NCBI GenBank assembly: GCA_900753295.1 | Contig: CAADYQ010000166.1 | Coordinates: 1-15,217, forward strand | DNA: 15,217 nucleotides | Direction: 5' to 3' | Source: Clostridia bacterium | Lineage (GTDB): Bacteria; Bacillota; Clostridia; Oscillospirales; CAG-272 | In this document: piece after piece, positions 1 to 8,073 of the stretch | Numbering within the stretch: position 1 is the stretch's first letter | How the letters are laid out: each line of letters starts with the position of its first letter | Made by a program: the position numbers and the translations under genes | Notes under the pieces: generated by a model | Databases searched by the model: none | Told to the model about the DNA's origin: nothing | The model's input: the letters and a program-made list of their open reading frames with translations, nothing else

Positions 1-343
1 ACCGGTAAAGCGGAACGCCTGCGGCATCCGCCATTGCGGACGCGGCTGCAACGCCGGTCAGGAAGCAGGGCATATACGAACCCTCCGCATCCCGCGGAGT
101 CGCCGACACGCCGAACGCCGCTATCTTCTCCCCTGCAAGCTCGCCGCCAAGCGCCGCGCGCAGGCGCGCGGTCACGAGCGGCAGATTACGCGTGTGTGCA
201 AACACCGCGTCCGACTGCCGCAAGCCGCATGCGCCGTCAGCCACCGGGAGCGGCTCCTTGAAGTTTGCGACCACCTCTCCGCCGTCGTTGCAAAGTGCAA
301 GGGACGTTGTGTAGTTGCTGGTGTCAACACCGCAAAAAAGCAT
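1..343 (-). CDS. TsaD/Kae1-like (M22 glycoprotease fold) protein, N-terminal part
   Basis: Only the first 114 codons are inside the window; the gene runs off the left edge. The reading frame opens at the ATG whose complement lies at 341-343 and reads MLFCGVDTSNYTTSLAL, the first phosphate-binding strand of the ASKHA/Kae1 fold, followed by LRQSDAVFAHTRNLP at about residues 45-59 and FGVSATPRDAEGSYMP at about 81-96. These match the TsaD-like paralogue that many Clostridia carry next to nusB, rather than the classical tsaD. The TsaD family makes threonylcarbamoyl-adenosine in tRNA, but the job of this paralogue is not established, so no symbol is given. Its ATG shares one base with the nusB stop codon, which implies translational coupling. 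Metal-binding and C-terminal motifs cannot be checked here. Confidence 0.8.
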   Translation of the reverse strand, partial: MLFCGVDTSNYTTSLALCNDGGEVVANFKEPLPVADGACGLRQSDAVFAHTRNLPLVTARLRAALGGELAGEKIAAFGVSATPRDAEGSYMPCFLTGVAAASAMADAAGVPLYR

Positions 344-759
344 TATTTATCACCTGCGGACCCGTCCGTTTTGCTTTTCATAACGGCATTGAGTATACCG
401 TTTACAAACGGGCGCGCCTTTTCGTCATCGTATTTTTTAATTATCTCGACCGCCTCGTTGACAGCAACGCTGTCCGGAACGTCGGTAAAAAGCATTTCAT
501 ACACGCCCATTCTGAGCACCGCGCGTGAAACGCCGGAAAGCCGCTCGAGCTTCCAGCCGCGTGCGTTTGCGCTTATGGCGGCGTCTATCTCGTCGATATG
601 TTCAACGGTGCCGAAGTAAAGCCCGCGCACAAAATCGTCGTCGGGCAGACCGCGCACCTCCTCTGCCGTCTCGTATATCGCGGCGGCATCGGCATCGGTG
701 CGGAAGCCGTATTCAAAAAGAAGTTCGACCGCGTTTTCTCTTGCTTCTCGTCTTGTCAT
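343..759 (-). CDS. nusB: Transcription antitermination factor NusB
   Basis: A 138-residue protein starting MTRREARENAVELLFE, the usual NusB opening, with the conserved C-terminal helix block SVAVNEAVEIIKKYDDEKA and then PFVNGILNAV at about residues 97-125. NusB is a small all-helical RNA-binding protein that pairs with S10 (NusE) on boxA RNA for rRNA antitermination. The frame is open upstream to 828, but the ATG at 757-759 is chosen because AAAGGA lies 6 bases before it and because family alignments start there. A sigma-A promoter lies about 80 bases upstream. The stop TAA overlaps the start of the TsaD-like gene by one base, so the two form an operon. Length and motifs are normal; the identification is firm. 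Confidence 0.95.
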   Translation of the reverse strand: MTRREARENAVELLFEYGFRTDADAAAIYETAEEVRGLPDDDFVRGLYFGTVEHIDEIDAAISANARGWKLERLSGVSRAVLRMGVYEMLFTDVPDSVAVNEAVEIIKKYDDEKARPFVNGILNAVMKSKTDGSAGDK

Positions 760-839
760 GTTGTTCCTTTCAGGACAGGGAAACGTGTCCCGAAAAGCTC
801 TTCCGGCTAAACACGCATTCCACGCCATTATACTAATAT

Positions 840-867
840 ATTATACTGTAAAAATGCTAAAAGTCAA
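840..867 (-). promoter_or_regulatory. Sigma-A promoter for nusB operon
   Basis: On the minus strand TTGACT (862-867) and TATAAT (840-845) are separated by 16 bases, predicting a start near 833 and a leader of about 75 bases before the nusB ATG. A second TATAAT at 827-832 lacks a matching -35 box. Confidence 0.75.
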
Positions 868-874
868 CACCGGA

Positions 875-898
875 ATGAATATTTCTTTGAATATTCAT
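875..898. promoter_or_regulatory. 9-bp inverted repeat upstream of nusB promoter
   Basis: ATGAATATT and AATATTCAT form a perfect 9-bp dyad with a 6-base centre, 7 bases upstream of the nusB -35 box and 76 bases before the divergent peptidase gene. There is no T-tract of the terminator kind, so an operator is more likely than a terminator. The bound protein is unknown. Confidence 0.35.
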
Positions 899-958
899 CA
901 TTTTTATTCACTGCGCGGCATATATATCAGTGACAACGCCGACAAACGGCAAGCAACC

Positions 959-964
959 GGAGGG
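959..964 (+). promoter_or_regulatory. Ribosome binding site setting the TTG start of the M23 gene
   Basis: GGAGGG lies 9 bases upstream of the TTG at 974. No ATG or GTG in frame near the signal peptide has a comparable site, so this site decides the start. Confidence 0.6.
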
Positions 965-973
965 CACATTTCA

Positions 974-2032
974 TTGAAGCAACGGATATGTATTCTGCTG
1001 GCAGGCATCATCTGCCTCGGACTGAACCTGTGGAACAGCAACGGCACGGCGGCGCCGTCGGACGGAGAAGCCGTGACCGCGTACCTTGACGCCTCGGCAT
1101 CCGCCGCGGGGAGCGACAACGGCATATACGCCGAGGGAAACATAAAATACATTGAATTCACGCCGACAGCCGCCGCGCTTCGCGCGGCATCCGACTATGA
1201 CATAAAGACGCACGGGACCGAAAAGTTCATAAGTTGGATCGACCTGCTTGCGGTCTGGGCGGCGAAAAACGGCGGATCATTTGACGGCTTCGGCGTCAAA
1301 AAAATGAACGAGCTTGCTGAAAAGATACTTTCCGCCGGCGCGGCGAATGCCGCCGGGAACACAAAGCTGTACGATTATTACCGCGAGGCGTACGGCGCGG
1401 TACTTGGCGGGATGCTTGGCGACTACGCCGCGGTAAGCCGCGCCGAGGACGGCAGCGAAACGACAGAAAGCCTTTACGGTGTGCGCGCCTTCTCGCCGCT
1501 CGCATCCGGCTGGTGGTACACGGACTACGACGATTTCGGCGCGTCACGGTCCTTCGGCTACCGCCGCCGTCATCTCGGGCATGACATGCTCGGCAGCGTC
1601 GGAACGCCGGTCATAGCCATGGAGAGCGGCTATGTTGAAAGCTGCGGCTGGAATGTTTACGGCGGTTGGCGCATAGGCATACGTTCATTTGACGGAAAAA
1701 GATATTACTATTACGCTCATCTGCGGCGCGGGCACCCGTACTGCGACATTTACGAGGGCAAAATAGTGGATGCCGGCGAGGTGATAGGATATCTCGGAAT
1801 GACGGGATACAGCACGAAGGAAGACAAAAACAATATCGACACGCCTCATCTGCACGTGGGGCTTGAAATAATTTTCAAGCCCGAGCAAAAGGACGGCTAC
1901 AATCAGATATGGGTCGATATGTACGCCATAACATCATTTTTATCGGATAAACGCGCGGGGACGTTCAATGATGAAGCCGCAGGTGAGCGTGTATCGCGCA
2001 TACATTACATTTATCCGGAAACTCCGGACTGA
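974..2032 (+). CDS. Secreted M23 (LytM-type) zinc metallopeptidase
   Basis: A 352-residue exported protein. The start is read as TTG at 974 because GGAGGG (959-964) sits 9 bases before it and the product then opens with a signal peptide (MKQRICILLAGIICLGLNLW); the open frame runs further upstream without such support. Residues of about 55-140 form an uncharacterised, mostly helical domain. The LytM domain follows, with the ligands H200 and D204 of HxxxD (HLGHD), the YAH histidine H249, and the HLH pair at 292-294. LytM enzymes are zinc endopeptidases that cut peptidoglycan cross-bridges or stem peptides. All metal ligands are present, so catalytic activity is likely, unlike the degenerate LytM proteins of the SpoIIQ type. 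It is transcribed divergently from nusB; no convincing promoter was seen. The substrate and stage of use are not known. Confidence 0.85.
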   Translation: MKQRICILLAGIICLGLNLWNSNGTAAPSDGEAVTAYLDASASAAGSDNGIYAEGNIKYIEFTPTAAALRAASDYDIKTHGTEKFISWIDLLAVWAAKNGGSFDGFGVKKMNELAEKILSAGAANAAGNTKLYDYYREAYGAVLGGMLGDYAAVSRAEDGSETTESLYGVRAFSPLASGWWYTDYDDFGASRSFGYRRRHLGHDMLGSVGTPVIAMESGYVESCGWNVYGGWRIGIRSFDGKRYYYYAHLRRGHPYCDIYEGKIVDAGEVIGYLGMTGYSTKEDKNNIDTPHLHVGLEIIFKPEQKDGYNQIWVDMYAITSFLSDKRAGTFNDEAAGERVSRIHYIYPETPD

Positions 2033-2050
2033 AAATTTTCACTTTAGCTA

Positions 2051-2079
2051 TTGAAATAAAGTCCGAAATGTGGTAAAGT
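2051..2079 (+). promoter_or_regulatory. Promoter for the small membrane protein gene
   Basis: TTGAAA (2051-2056), 17 bases, then TAAAGT (2074-2079) preceded by an extended -10 TG at 2071-2072. A start near 2086 excludes the upstream GTG at 2070 as an initiation codon and supports the ATG at 2151. Confidence 0.55.
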
Positions 2080-2150
2080 ATAAGGTAAAGAGAAAAAACT
2101 CGTGCGCGCAGCCCCCTGCCGCGGAACACGAAAGAACGGACTCCGCAAAA

Positions 2151-2603
2151 ATGAAAAAAACATTACTCAAGATACTCACCCGCACATCGGCATACTATAC
2201 CGCCACAGCGGGACTTTACAGCTTTGTTATATTCGCAATGTACTCAAGCGAGGAAAACGGCGCGATACTCTCGGCAAAAAGGATCTTCCTTTTGCTTCCC
2301 TTCTGCCTTTGCTTTGCCGCCGCAAACACCGCGCTCGCCTCAAAAACGCTGCCGCGCGGGCTCGGATATCCCCTGCACTGCGCCGCAACGATGCTCGGCA
2401 TATACCTTTGCGTGCTGTTGCCCGCAGGCATGGAGAGCCGCCAGCGGCTCGTGGGCTTCATGACCGCGCTTGTGATATACATCGCCGCGATGGTCGTTTA
2501 CGCGCTGATCGCAAAGCACGTAAAGAAGACTGTGACCGAGGAAAAGAACTTCCGCAGTCAATCGGCAGACAAAGCGAACAAGAGCAAAAACGAAAACGAA
2601 TAA
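2151..2603 (+). CDS. Small four-helix membrane protein, DUF3021-like
   Basis: A 150-residue protein opening MKKTLLKILTR. Four hydrophobic segments are visible at about residues 12-32, 41-62, 73-95 and 102-127, followed by a charged, Lys/Asn-rich tail of about 24 residues, presumably cytoplasmic. Size and helix layout resemble DUF3021, a family of small Firmicute membrane proteins of unknown function often beside LytTR regulators, but no LytTR gene is present here and the assignment is tentative. The frame extends upstream to a GTG at 2070, but that codon overlaps the predicted promoter, so the ATG is preferred. The ribosome binding site is weak (GGA, 10 bases upstream). The gene ends just before a strong hairpin shared with the convergent ABC operon. 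Confidence 0.6.
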   Translation: MKKTLLKILTRTSAYYTATAGLYSFVIFAMYSSEENGAILSAKRIFLLLPFCLCFAAANTALASKTLPRGLGYPLHCAATMLGIYLCVLLPAGMESRQRLVGFMTALVIYIAAMVVYALIAKHVKKTVTEEKNFRSQSADKANKSKNENE

Positions 2604-2612
2604 AAAACAGAT

Positions 2613-2651
2613 GGGCTGTTAAAAAACTCAAGACGAGTTTTTTAACAGCCC
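2613..2651. terminator. Bidirectional terminator between convergent genes
   Basis: A perfect 17-bp stem (GGGCTGTTAAAAAACTC and its complement) around the loop AAGAC lies between the plus-strand membrane gene and the minus-strand ABC operon. Read on the minus strand it is followed after a few bases by TTTTTT; the T-run inside the stem also serves the plus strand. Confidence 0.8.
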
Positions 2652-2659
2652 AAAGCTTA

Positions 2660-4549
2660 TTATTCGGTATATTTCTCCGCCTGGAGCCTGAACATGGCGG
2701 CGTACTTGCCGTCCATCTCCATCAGCTCATCGTGAGAACCGGATTCGATAAGACTGCCGCTGTCGAACATATAAATGCGGTCAGCCATTCTCGTGGTCGA
2801 AAGCCTGTGCGAGATAAAAATGACCGTTTTGCCGGCGGCATATTCAAGGATCGAGCGGTTAAGCTCGTATTCGGCGATGGGGTCGAGCGCCGACGACGGC
2901 TCATCCATGATGATAAGCTCGTAATCGCGGGCAAAAACGCGCGCAATGGCGACCTTTTGTCCCTCGCCGCCGGAAAGATTCGTTCCCTTTTTGTCGAATT
3001 CGCGCGTCAGCGTAGTATCGACGCCCTGTTCAAGCGTTGCGAGCTTTTCGGAGAATCCCGCCTTGTCAAGCGCGGAGATAACGGTCTCGCGGTCCTTCTC
3101 CGGGTCATAATCGCCGTTCATAACGTTTTCGGCGATGCTTGCGGCATATATCTTGAAGTCCTGGAACACGACGCCGATCTTTTCGCGGTATGCGTCAAGG
3201 TCATATTCGCGTATGTCCCTGCCGTTCATGAGTATCTGTCCAGACGTCGGATCGTAAAGACGCATGAGAAGCTTGATGAGCGTCGTCTTGCCCGCGCCGT
3301 TGTAGCCGACGATGGCGATCTTCTCGCCGCGCGAGAGCGACAGCGAGACATTTTTAAGCGCCTCGGCGGACGATTGCTCGCCCTCAGGCTTTTCCCAGTC
3401 GGCGTTATGCCACTCATACTTCGGTTTATCCGAGAAATCGTATGTGAAGGTCACGTCGCGCAACTCGAGCGACGAAAATTCCGGAACCTCCGCCTCGCCG
3501 GTTTTGATCTTCGGCTCGTAGGCAAGAAAGCCGTAGTATTTTTCAAGGAAAAGCGAGTGCTTAGGGAATTTTGCCGCCTTTTCAACGAAGTCCGTCACCT
3601 GCCAGCGGATGCTCCATATAACGCTGACGCTCGCGGCAAACGCGCCGACGAGCACCAGCCCGCTCTCCAGCTTGCCGAACATATAGAAAAGCACACCGAA
3701 CTGCAATCCGGCGGAAACAGACATCCACCCGATACCGTAGAGCAAAAACCACCTCATGCCGTACTTTTTTGCGAGCTTTACAGATTTTTCCGTATTCTCA
3801 TCGTAATCGCGCATTAGCAGATCGGTCACTTGGCTCGTCCTTATTTCCTTTGCATGGTCCTGAAGCTGAAAAACACGGTTTATGTAGTTTCTCACACGGT
3901 TCAGCGGTTTCCAGTACTTTTCCTGCTCAAAACTCCATCGGTTTCTTGTCTGATTTATCAGAACGCACAGCACAGACGCCGCGAAAATGGCTATCGCCAC
4001 CGGAACGTCTATCGTAAGCATTACGGTGATGAGCGTTGACATACTCACAATGCGCGTGACGAGCTTGCCGATATCGTCTATGACTTCATCGGAGCGCTTG
4101 TTTGCCTCATCCATCGCCCATACGAAATCGTTGTAAAACTCGGGGTCGTCGTAGCAGGCGACATCCATGCGGTATGCCTTAAGAAACAGCTCGCGCTGAA
4201 GCTGCACATCCAGCTTTTGCTTTGACCACGGCTTGAAAACATAGAAATATATCCAATGGAGCGCCGCCGTGGACAGGTTCCACACAGCCATAAGTGCGAT
4301 CAGGAAGGCAACGTCTCCGAACTGTGCCCCTTCATCGATCGCGTTGAACAGCTTTACGGTGAACACCGTATCCGCCGATTGGCAAAGACCGTAAATGACT
4401 CCCATCAGTATATTGCCGATAAGGTAATCGGGTCCCAGACGCGCAACCTTGGAGATGATGCCGAAATTGTTCTTCATTATACGCGCAAGAGACTGCTTCG
4501 GCGTTCCGTCGCGGCGCATTTTCACTTTCTTTGCATTTTCCGCTGTCAT
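2660..4549 (-). CDS. ABC exporter half-transporter, second subunit (TMD-NBD)
   Basis: A 629-residue membrane ATPase with an N-terminal transmembrane domain (about residues 40-335, six helices) and a C-terminal nucleotide-binding domain. Visible motifs: A-loop Y370, Walker A GYNGAGKTT (415-423), signature LSGGE (525-529), Walker B IIMDEPSSALDP with D549 and catalytic E550, and H-loop H581. About 26 extra residues, acidic and Trp-containing, separate the A-loop tyrosine from the ALKNVS strand (371-396) and are absent from the partner. The type I exporter layout fits efflux of a peptide, lipid or drug; the substrate cannot be told. The ATG at 4549 overlaps the upstream stop by one base (TGATG); a GTG at 4552 is 3 bases upstream and also plausible. 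GGAGG lies at 4560-4564. With the upstream gene it should form a heterodimer. Confidence 0.9.
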   Translation of the reverse strand: MTAENAKKVKMRRDGTPKQSLARIMKNNFGIISKVARLGPDYLIGNILMGVIYGLCQSADTVFTVKLFNAIDEGAQFGDVAFLIALMAVWNLSTAALHWIYFYVFKPWSKQKLDVQLQRELFLKAYRMDVACYDDPEFYNDFVWAMDEANKRSDEVIDDIGKLVTRIVSMSTLITVMLTIDVPVAIAIFAASVLCVLINQTRNRWSFEQEKYWKPLNRVRNYINRVFQLQDHAKEIRTSQVTDLLMRDYDENTEKSVKLAKKYGMRWFLLYGIGWMSVSAGLQFGVLFYMFGKLESGLVLVGAFAASVSVIWSIRWQVTDFVEKAAKFPKHSLFLEKYYGFLAYEPKIKTGEAEVPEFSSLELRDVTFTYDFSDKPKYEWHNADWEKPEGEQSSAEALKNVSLSLSRGEKIAIVGYNGAGKTTLIKLLMRLYDPTSGQILMNGRDIREYDLDAYREKIGVVFQDFKIYAASIAENVMNGDYDPEKDRETVISALDKAGFSEKLATLEQGVDTTLTREFDKKGTNLSGGEGQKVAIARVFARDYELIIMDEPSSALDPIAEYELNRSILEYAAGKTVIFISHRLSTTRMADRIYMFDSGSLIESGSHDELMEMDGKYAAMFRLQAEKYTE

Positions 4550-6462
4550 CACGCATCAGCCTCCTTTCCAAGGTAGTTCTCGGCTTGCAGTCTGAACATC
4601 TCGGCATACTTGCCGCCCTTCTCCATCAGCTCGCGATGATTTCCCTCCTCGGTTATCCTGCCGCCGTCCATAAGGAATATACGGTCGGCATCGACCGCCG
4701 ACGAAAGACGGTGCGAGATGAATATCACCGTTCTGCCCTCCGCCGCCTTCATCATGTTTTCAAACATGGTGTGCTCCGCTATCGGGTCGAGCGCCGAGGA
4801 CGGCTCGTCCAGTATTATCACCGGAGACGTGCGTGCAAAGGCACGCGCCAGGGCTATCTTTTGCTGTTCGCCGACCGAAAGATTGGCACCGTGATCGTCA
4901 AATTCACGCGTGAGCGTTGTTTCGATGCCGCGATCGAGCCGCGCTACACGCTCATAGGCTCCGCTTTCGCGCAGCGAATGCTCGACAAGCTCCGCGTCTC
5001 CCTCCTTCGGCATACGCAAAAGCACGTTGTCGGCAACCGACATAGAAAACATTTTGAAATCCTGAAATACGCAAGCGTATTCATCGCGGTAGGAGTCGAG
5101 CGTGTAATCACGTATATCCTTGCCGCCGAGCTTCACACTGCCGCCCGTGGGGTCGTAAAGGCGCAACAGCAGCTTGACGAGCGTGGTCTTGCCGGAGCCG
5201 TTCTGCCCGACGAGCGCGATCCTCTCACCCGCGCCGATGTGTAGCGATATCCCGCGCAGGGTATCGTCCTCGGCGCCCTCGTAACGGAAGGTAACATCCT
5301 CAAGGTCGATATCGGCGCAACTTTCGGGCGCGGGGACGGCATTTTCGCCGTCCTTTATCTTCGGCTCGTAGTCAAGGAAATACCGCACGTCCTCAAGGAA
5401 GAGAGCGTGCTCGCCGAACTCGGCAAAGGTCGTTACGAGGTTGCTGAGGCAGTAGGAAACGACCGAGATGGAGTTGAGGACCACGATGCAGTCGCCTATG
5501 GTCATACCGCCGTCAGAGAGCGTGCGCCAGACGGCGTAAAGCGTTGCGCCGAGCACCGTCACGACAGACATACCGATGTCAAGTATGTAATCCGCCAAAG
5601 CGCGCTTCCAGCCGTATTTGCGTATCAGCGCGCAAAAATCGCGCCGCGCCCGCTCAAGCTCGCCGAGCATGCGCGTGTGCATATCGCCGAGCCGCATCTC
5701 CTTGGCATATTCGTTGAGATAAAATGTGCGGCGAACATATTTCTGCCGCCGTTCTATCGGCTTGCGGTCGGTGATGTGATCGTGCTTGAGCTTGTTCTTC
5801 CAGCTTCGCACAAAGCCGAGCAGCAGCGGCAAAAGCCCGAAAATTATCAGCACCGGGTCAATGGCAAAGAGCAAAAAAGAGTTGCAGAGCAGCGTCACCG
5901 TGCGCCAGATGAGGTCATCGAGCGTACTCATGACCTTCATCACACGGTTAAACGCCTCGTCCATCGCCTTTACATATTTGTCGTAAAACGACGGAGTTTC
6001 ATAACAGGAAAGTTCGACCTGCGACGCCTTAATGAACAGCTTGCGCCGCATGGCGGCGTCGATCTCTTGGTACTTTCCGGCTGATAAGACATTCCAGTAG
6101 TAGTTGTTTGACACATTGATAGCGAGCGTTGCCACCGCGATCACGGAAAGATAAATTATCACATTTCTCCTCGGCTGACCGCTCTCGACGCCGTTAACGA
6201 TCATGCGTATAAGAAACGAGCCGCTGAGAAAGTCAAGCGGCGCATAAAGGAATGTATTTACGAAATAAAAAATAAAGTATCCCGGCGACACGCTCCATAT
6301 CTGTCCGAGCGCAAAAAACACGTTCGACAGCGTTCGACCGCGCGGGAGCCTTTCTTTTTTCTTTTGCTCCTTTTCCTTTTTCTTCTGGGCTTTTTTCTCC
6401 GCACGCGCGGCTGTCTTTTCCGCACGCGCAGTCTTTTTGTCCTTGTCTGCTATGACGTCCAC
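4549..6462 (-). CDS. ABC exporter half-transporter, first subunit (TMD-NBD)
   Basis: A 637-residue type I ABC exporter subunit, first in the operon. The first 40 or so residues are an unusually Lys/Glu/Ala-rich charged stretch before the transmembrane domain. The nucleotide-binding domain has Walker A GQNGSGKTT (419-427), signature LSVGE (528-532; Val replaces the first Gly of LSGGQ), Walker B IILDEPSSALDP with D552 and E553, and H-loop H584. Both subunits keep the catalytic glutamate, so neither is plainly degenerate, although the altered signature makes the two ATP sites unequal. The start is taken as GTG at 6462; no ATG occurs in the first 40 codons and the binding site (GGGAAGAG) is close and weak, so the exact start is uncertain. 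A consensus promoter lies 34 bases upstream. The substrate is unknown. Confidence 0.88.
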   Translation of the reverse strand: MDVIADKDKKTARAEKTAARAEKKAQKKKEKEQKKKERLPRGRTLSNVFFALGQIWSVSPGYFIFYFVNTFLYAPLDFLSGSFLIRMIVNGVESGQPRRNVIIYLSVIAVATLAINVSNNYYWNVLSAGKYQEIDAAMRRKLFIKASQVELSCYETPSFYDKYVKAMDEAFNRVMKVMSTLDDLIWRTVTLLCNSFLLFAIDPVLIIFGLLPLLLGFVRSWKNKLKHDHITDRKPIERRQKYVRRTFYLNEYAKEMRLGDMHTRMLGELERARRDFCALIRKYGWKRALADYILDIGMSVVTVLGATLYAVWRTLSDGGMTIGDCIVVLNSISVVSYCLSNLVTTFAEFGEHALFLEDVRYFLDYEPKIKDGENAVPAPESCADIDLEDVTFRYEGAEDDTLRGISLHIGAGERIALVGQNGSGKTTLVKLLLRLYDPTGGSVKLGGKDIRDYTLDSYRDEYACVFQDFKMFSMSVADNVLLRMPKEGDAELVEHSLRESGAYERVARLDRGIETTLTREFDDHGANLSVGEQQKIALARAFARTSPVIILDEPSSALDPIAEHTMFENMMKAAEGRTVIFISHRLSSAVDADRIFLMDGGRITEEGNHRELMEKGGKYAEMFRLQAENYLGKEADA

Positions 6463-6495
6463 CTCTTCCCGAAAAATCAGTATTTATTTAACACA

Positions 6496-6524
6496 AGTAT
6501 AACATAAAAGCAGTCATGTGTCAA
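6496..6524 (-). promoter_or_regulatory. Sigma-A promoter for the ABC exporter operon
   Basis: Minus strand: consensus TTGACA (6519-6524), 17 bases, TATACT (6496-6501) preceded by TG one base upstream (extended -10). The predicted start near 6489 gives a leader of about 27 bases. Confidence 0.85.
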
Positions 6525-6558
6525 TAAACTTAAAGTTGAAACACTATATTATATTGCG

Positions 6559-6592
6559 AAAAAACACCGGGAAGGTGGTTCCCCCCCCGGTG
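6559..6592 (-). terminator. Intrinsic terminator of brnQ
   Basis: On the minus strand CACCGGG pairs with CCCGGTG, extended by G-T and G-C pairs inside, and is followed at once by TTTTTT (complement at 6559-6564). It lies 15 bases after the brnQ stop. The 5' arm contains a run of eight G (6581-6588). Confidence 0.85.
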
Positions 6593-6606
6593 CCATTTTA
6601 TGTCAT

Positions 6607-7977
6607 TTATTGAACTTTAGCTCTTTTATGTTTTGATATGCGTGCCGCTATCAGATACCACGCAAGTCCCACGGCAAAGCCGACGAGCGCCGGGCATACC
6701 CAGCCGAGACCGATATCCGCAAACGGGAGCGCGTCGCCGAGTGCGTTTATCGTTCTTATAACGGGAGCTTTCGGCAGCTCACCGGGAAGCGACTTTGTAA
6801 GGTCGGGTATCGCCGCGACGAGCGCGAGCGCTGTCGTGCAGGCGTACACACGGCGGTCATGTTCAAACAGTCTGCCGCACATGGCAAGCACTATGATAGT
6901 CATTGCAAGCGGGTACAGGAACATGAGCACCGGCAATGACCACCGGATTATCGCGCCAAGCCCCATGGTGGATATCAGAAAAGATATGACGCAGAAGCCT
7001 ATTGCCCACACGCGGTACTTCGGTCCGCGCGGGAAAAGCTCGCAAAACATCTCGCCGCAGCTCGTGATAAGCCCGACCGCCGTTTTGAGGCAGGCAAGCG
7101 TGACGATAACGGCAAGGATGATACCTCCGACTTTGCCGAAATAATGCGTTGCAATGACGTAAAGCGCCTCGCCGCCGTCCGCCGCGAGCGGGTATACCGT
7201 GCGGCTCTGCGCCCCGATAAGTGCCAGCGCTGCATAAATGACAGCCATTATCATGCATCCGAAGAAACCGGATGTAATTGTGTTGCCCGCGACAGCGGCA
7301 GGATCATCAACGCCCAGTCCGCGTATTGCCGTTACAACAACTATACCGAATGCAAGACCCGCGAGCGCATCCATGGTATTGTAGCCGTCAAGAAAGCCCT
7401 GGAACACGGCGCCGCTCTCGTATGCCGCCTCCGGTGCAACGTCAGCCGCTTTGCCGATGGGCGAGATAAGCGCCGCAACGATAAGCAAGCCGAGTGCCAC
7501 AAGGAAGAGCGGGGTCAGTATTTTGCCTACCCATGTGAGAATCTTGCCCGGGCGTAGCGAGAACCACAGCACCGCGGCAAAGAAAAGGAGCGAGAATATC
7601 CAGACGAGCCATTTTGCCGTGGTATCGTCTATCATCGGCTTGATACCGACCGAAAATGAGGTCGAAGCACAGCGCGGAATGGCAAAAAACGGTCCTATCG
7701 TGAGATAAAGCAGGATGGTGAAGAAGTAGCCGTAGCCGCGTCCGACCCTGCTGCTCATCTGAAAAAGTCCGTCACTGCGGCTCATGCCGAGCGCCGCAAC
7801 GCCGAGAAGCGGGATGCCGACGCCTGTTATAAGAAAGCCTATCACGGCGAGCCATACGTTTGCACCGGCAGACTGTCCCATAAACACCGGGAATATCAGA
7901 TTCCCCGCACCGAAAAACAAGCCGAACAGCATACTGCCAACGGCGGCGGTCTCGGGGGCCGTAAGTCGTTTTTTCAT
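6607..7977 (-). CDS. brnQ: Branched-chain amino acid:cation symporter BrnQ
   Basis: A 456-residue integral membrane protein of the LIVCS family, which takes up leucine, isoleucine and valine with Na+ or H+. Diagnostic stretches are FGLFFGAGNLIFPVFMGQ near residues 18-35 and TIGPFFAIPRCASTSFSVG at about 93-111; hydrophobic segments throughout fit about 12 membrane helices. Length is normal for the family (about 430-460). The ATG at 7977 is preceded by AAGG at a spacing of about 11. The gene is a single-gene unit: a perfect-consensus promoter about 70 bases upstream and a strong terminator downstream. A 12-bp dyad over the -35 box suggests repression or activation by a DNA-binding protein; it does not match the CodY box. 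Nearby genes give no hint of a wider pathway. Confidence 0.93.
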   Translation of the reverse strand: MKKRLTAPETAAVGSMLFGLFFGAGNLIFPVFMGQSAGANVWLAVIGFLITGVGIPLLGVAALGMSRSDGLFQMSSRVGRGYGYFFTILLYLTIGPFFAIPRCASTSFSVGIKPMIDDTTAKWLVWIFSLLFFAAVLWFSLRPGKILTWVGKILTPLFLVALGLLIVAALISPIGKAADVAPEAAYESGAVFQGFLDGYNTMDALAGLAFGIVVVTAIRGLGVDDPAAVAGNTITSGFFGCMIMAVIYAALALIGAQSRTVYPLAADGGEALYVIATHYFGKVGGIILAVIVTLACLKTAVGLITSCGEMFCELFPRGPKYRVWAIGFCVISFLISTMGLGAIIRWSLPVLMFLYPLAMTIIVLAMCGRLFEHDRRVYACTTALALVAAIPDLTKSLPGELPKAPVIRTINALGDALPFADIGLGWVCPALVGFAVGLAWYLIAARISKHKRAKVQ

Positions 7978-8044
7978 AATAATACTTACCTTTCGTTGTA
8001 ACCGCTGTTCTGCAACACTGTTTTCGCGGTAATAAGTAATTTAT

Positions 8045-8073
8045 ATTATATTACGGATCTGCAATTTTGTCAA
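8045..8073 (-). promoter_or_regulatory. Perfect-consensus sigma-A promoter for brnQ
   Basis: Minus strand: TTGACA (8068-8073), exactly 17 bases, TATAAT (8045-8050). The predicted start is near 8038, leaving about 60 bases of leader before the ATG. Confidence 0.88.

Noticed and set aside
827..832. Second TATAAT upstream of nusB
   Set aside because: No -35 box at a suitable distance; the TATAAT at 840-845 has TTGACT 16 bases away.
2070..2150. Upstream GTG start extending the small membrane protein by 27 residues
   Set aside because: The GTG overlaps the predicted promoter at 2051-2079, lies before the expected transcription start, and adds a charged stretch unlike a membrane-protein start.
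2102..3817. Long plus-strand open frame of 571 codons
   Set aside because: It runs antisense through the ABC exporter and across the strong terminator at 2613-2651; its product is Arg/His-rich with no domain pattern, while the opposite strand carries all ABC motifs.
4550..4552. GTG start for the second ABC subunit, one codon before the ATG
   Set aside because: Spacing to GGAGG is slightly better, but the ATG forms the classical TGATG overlap; the difference is one residue and cannot be settled here.
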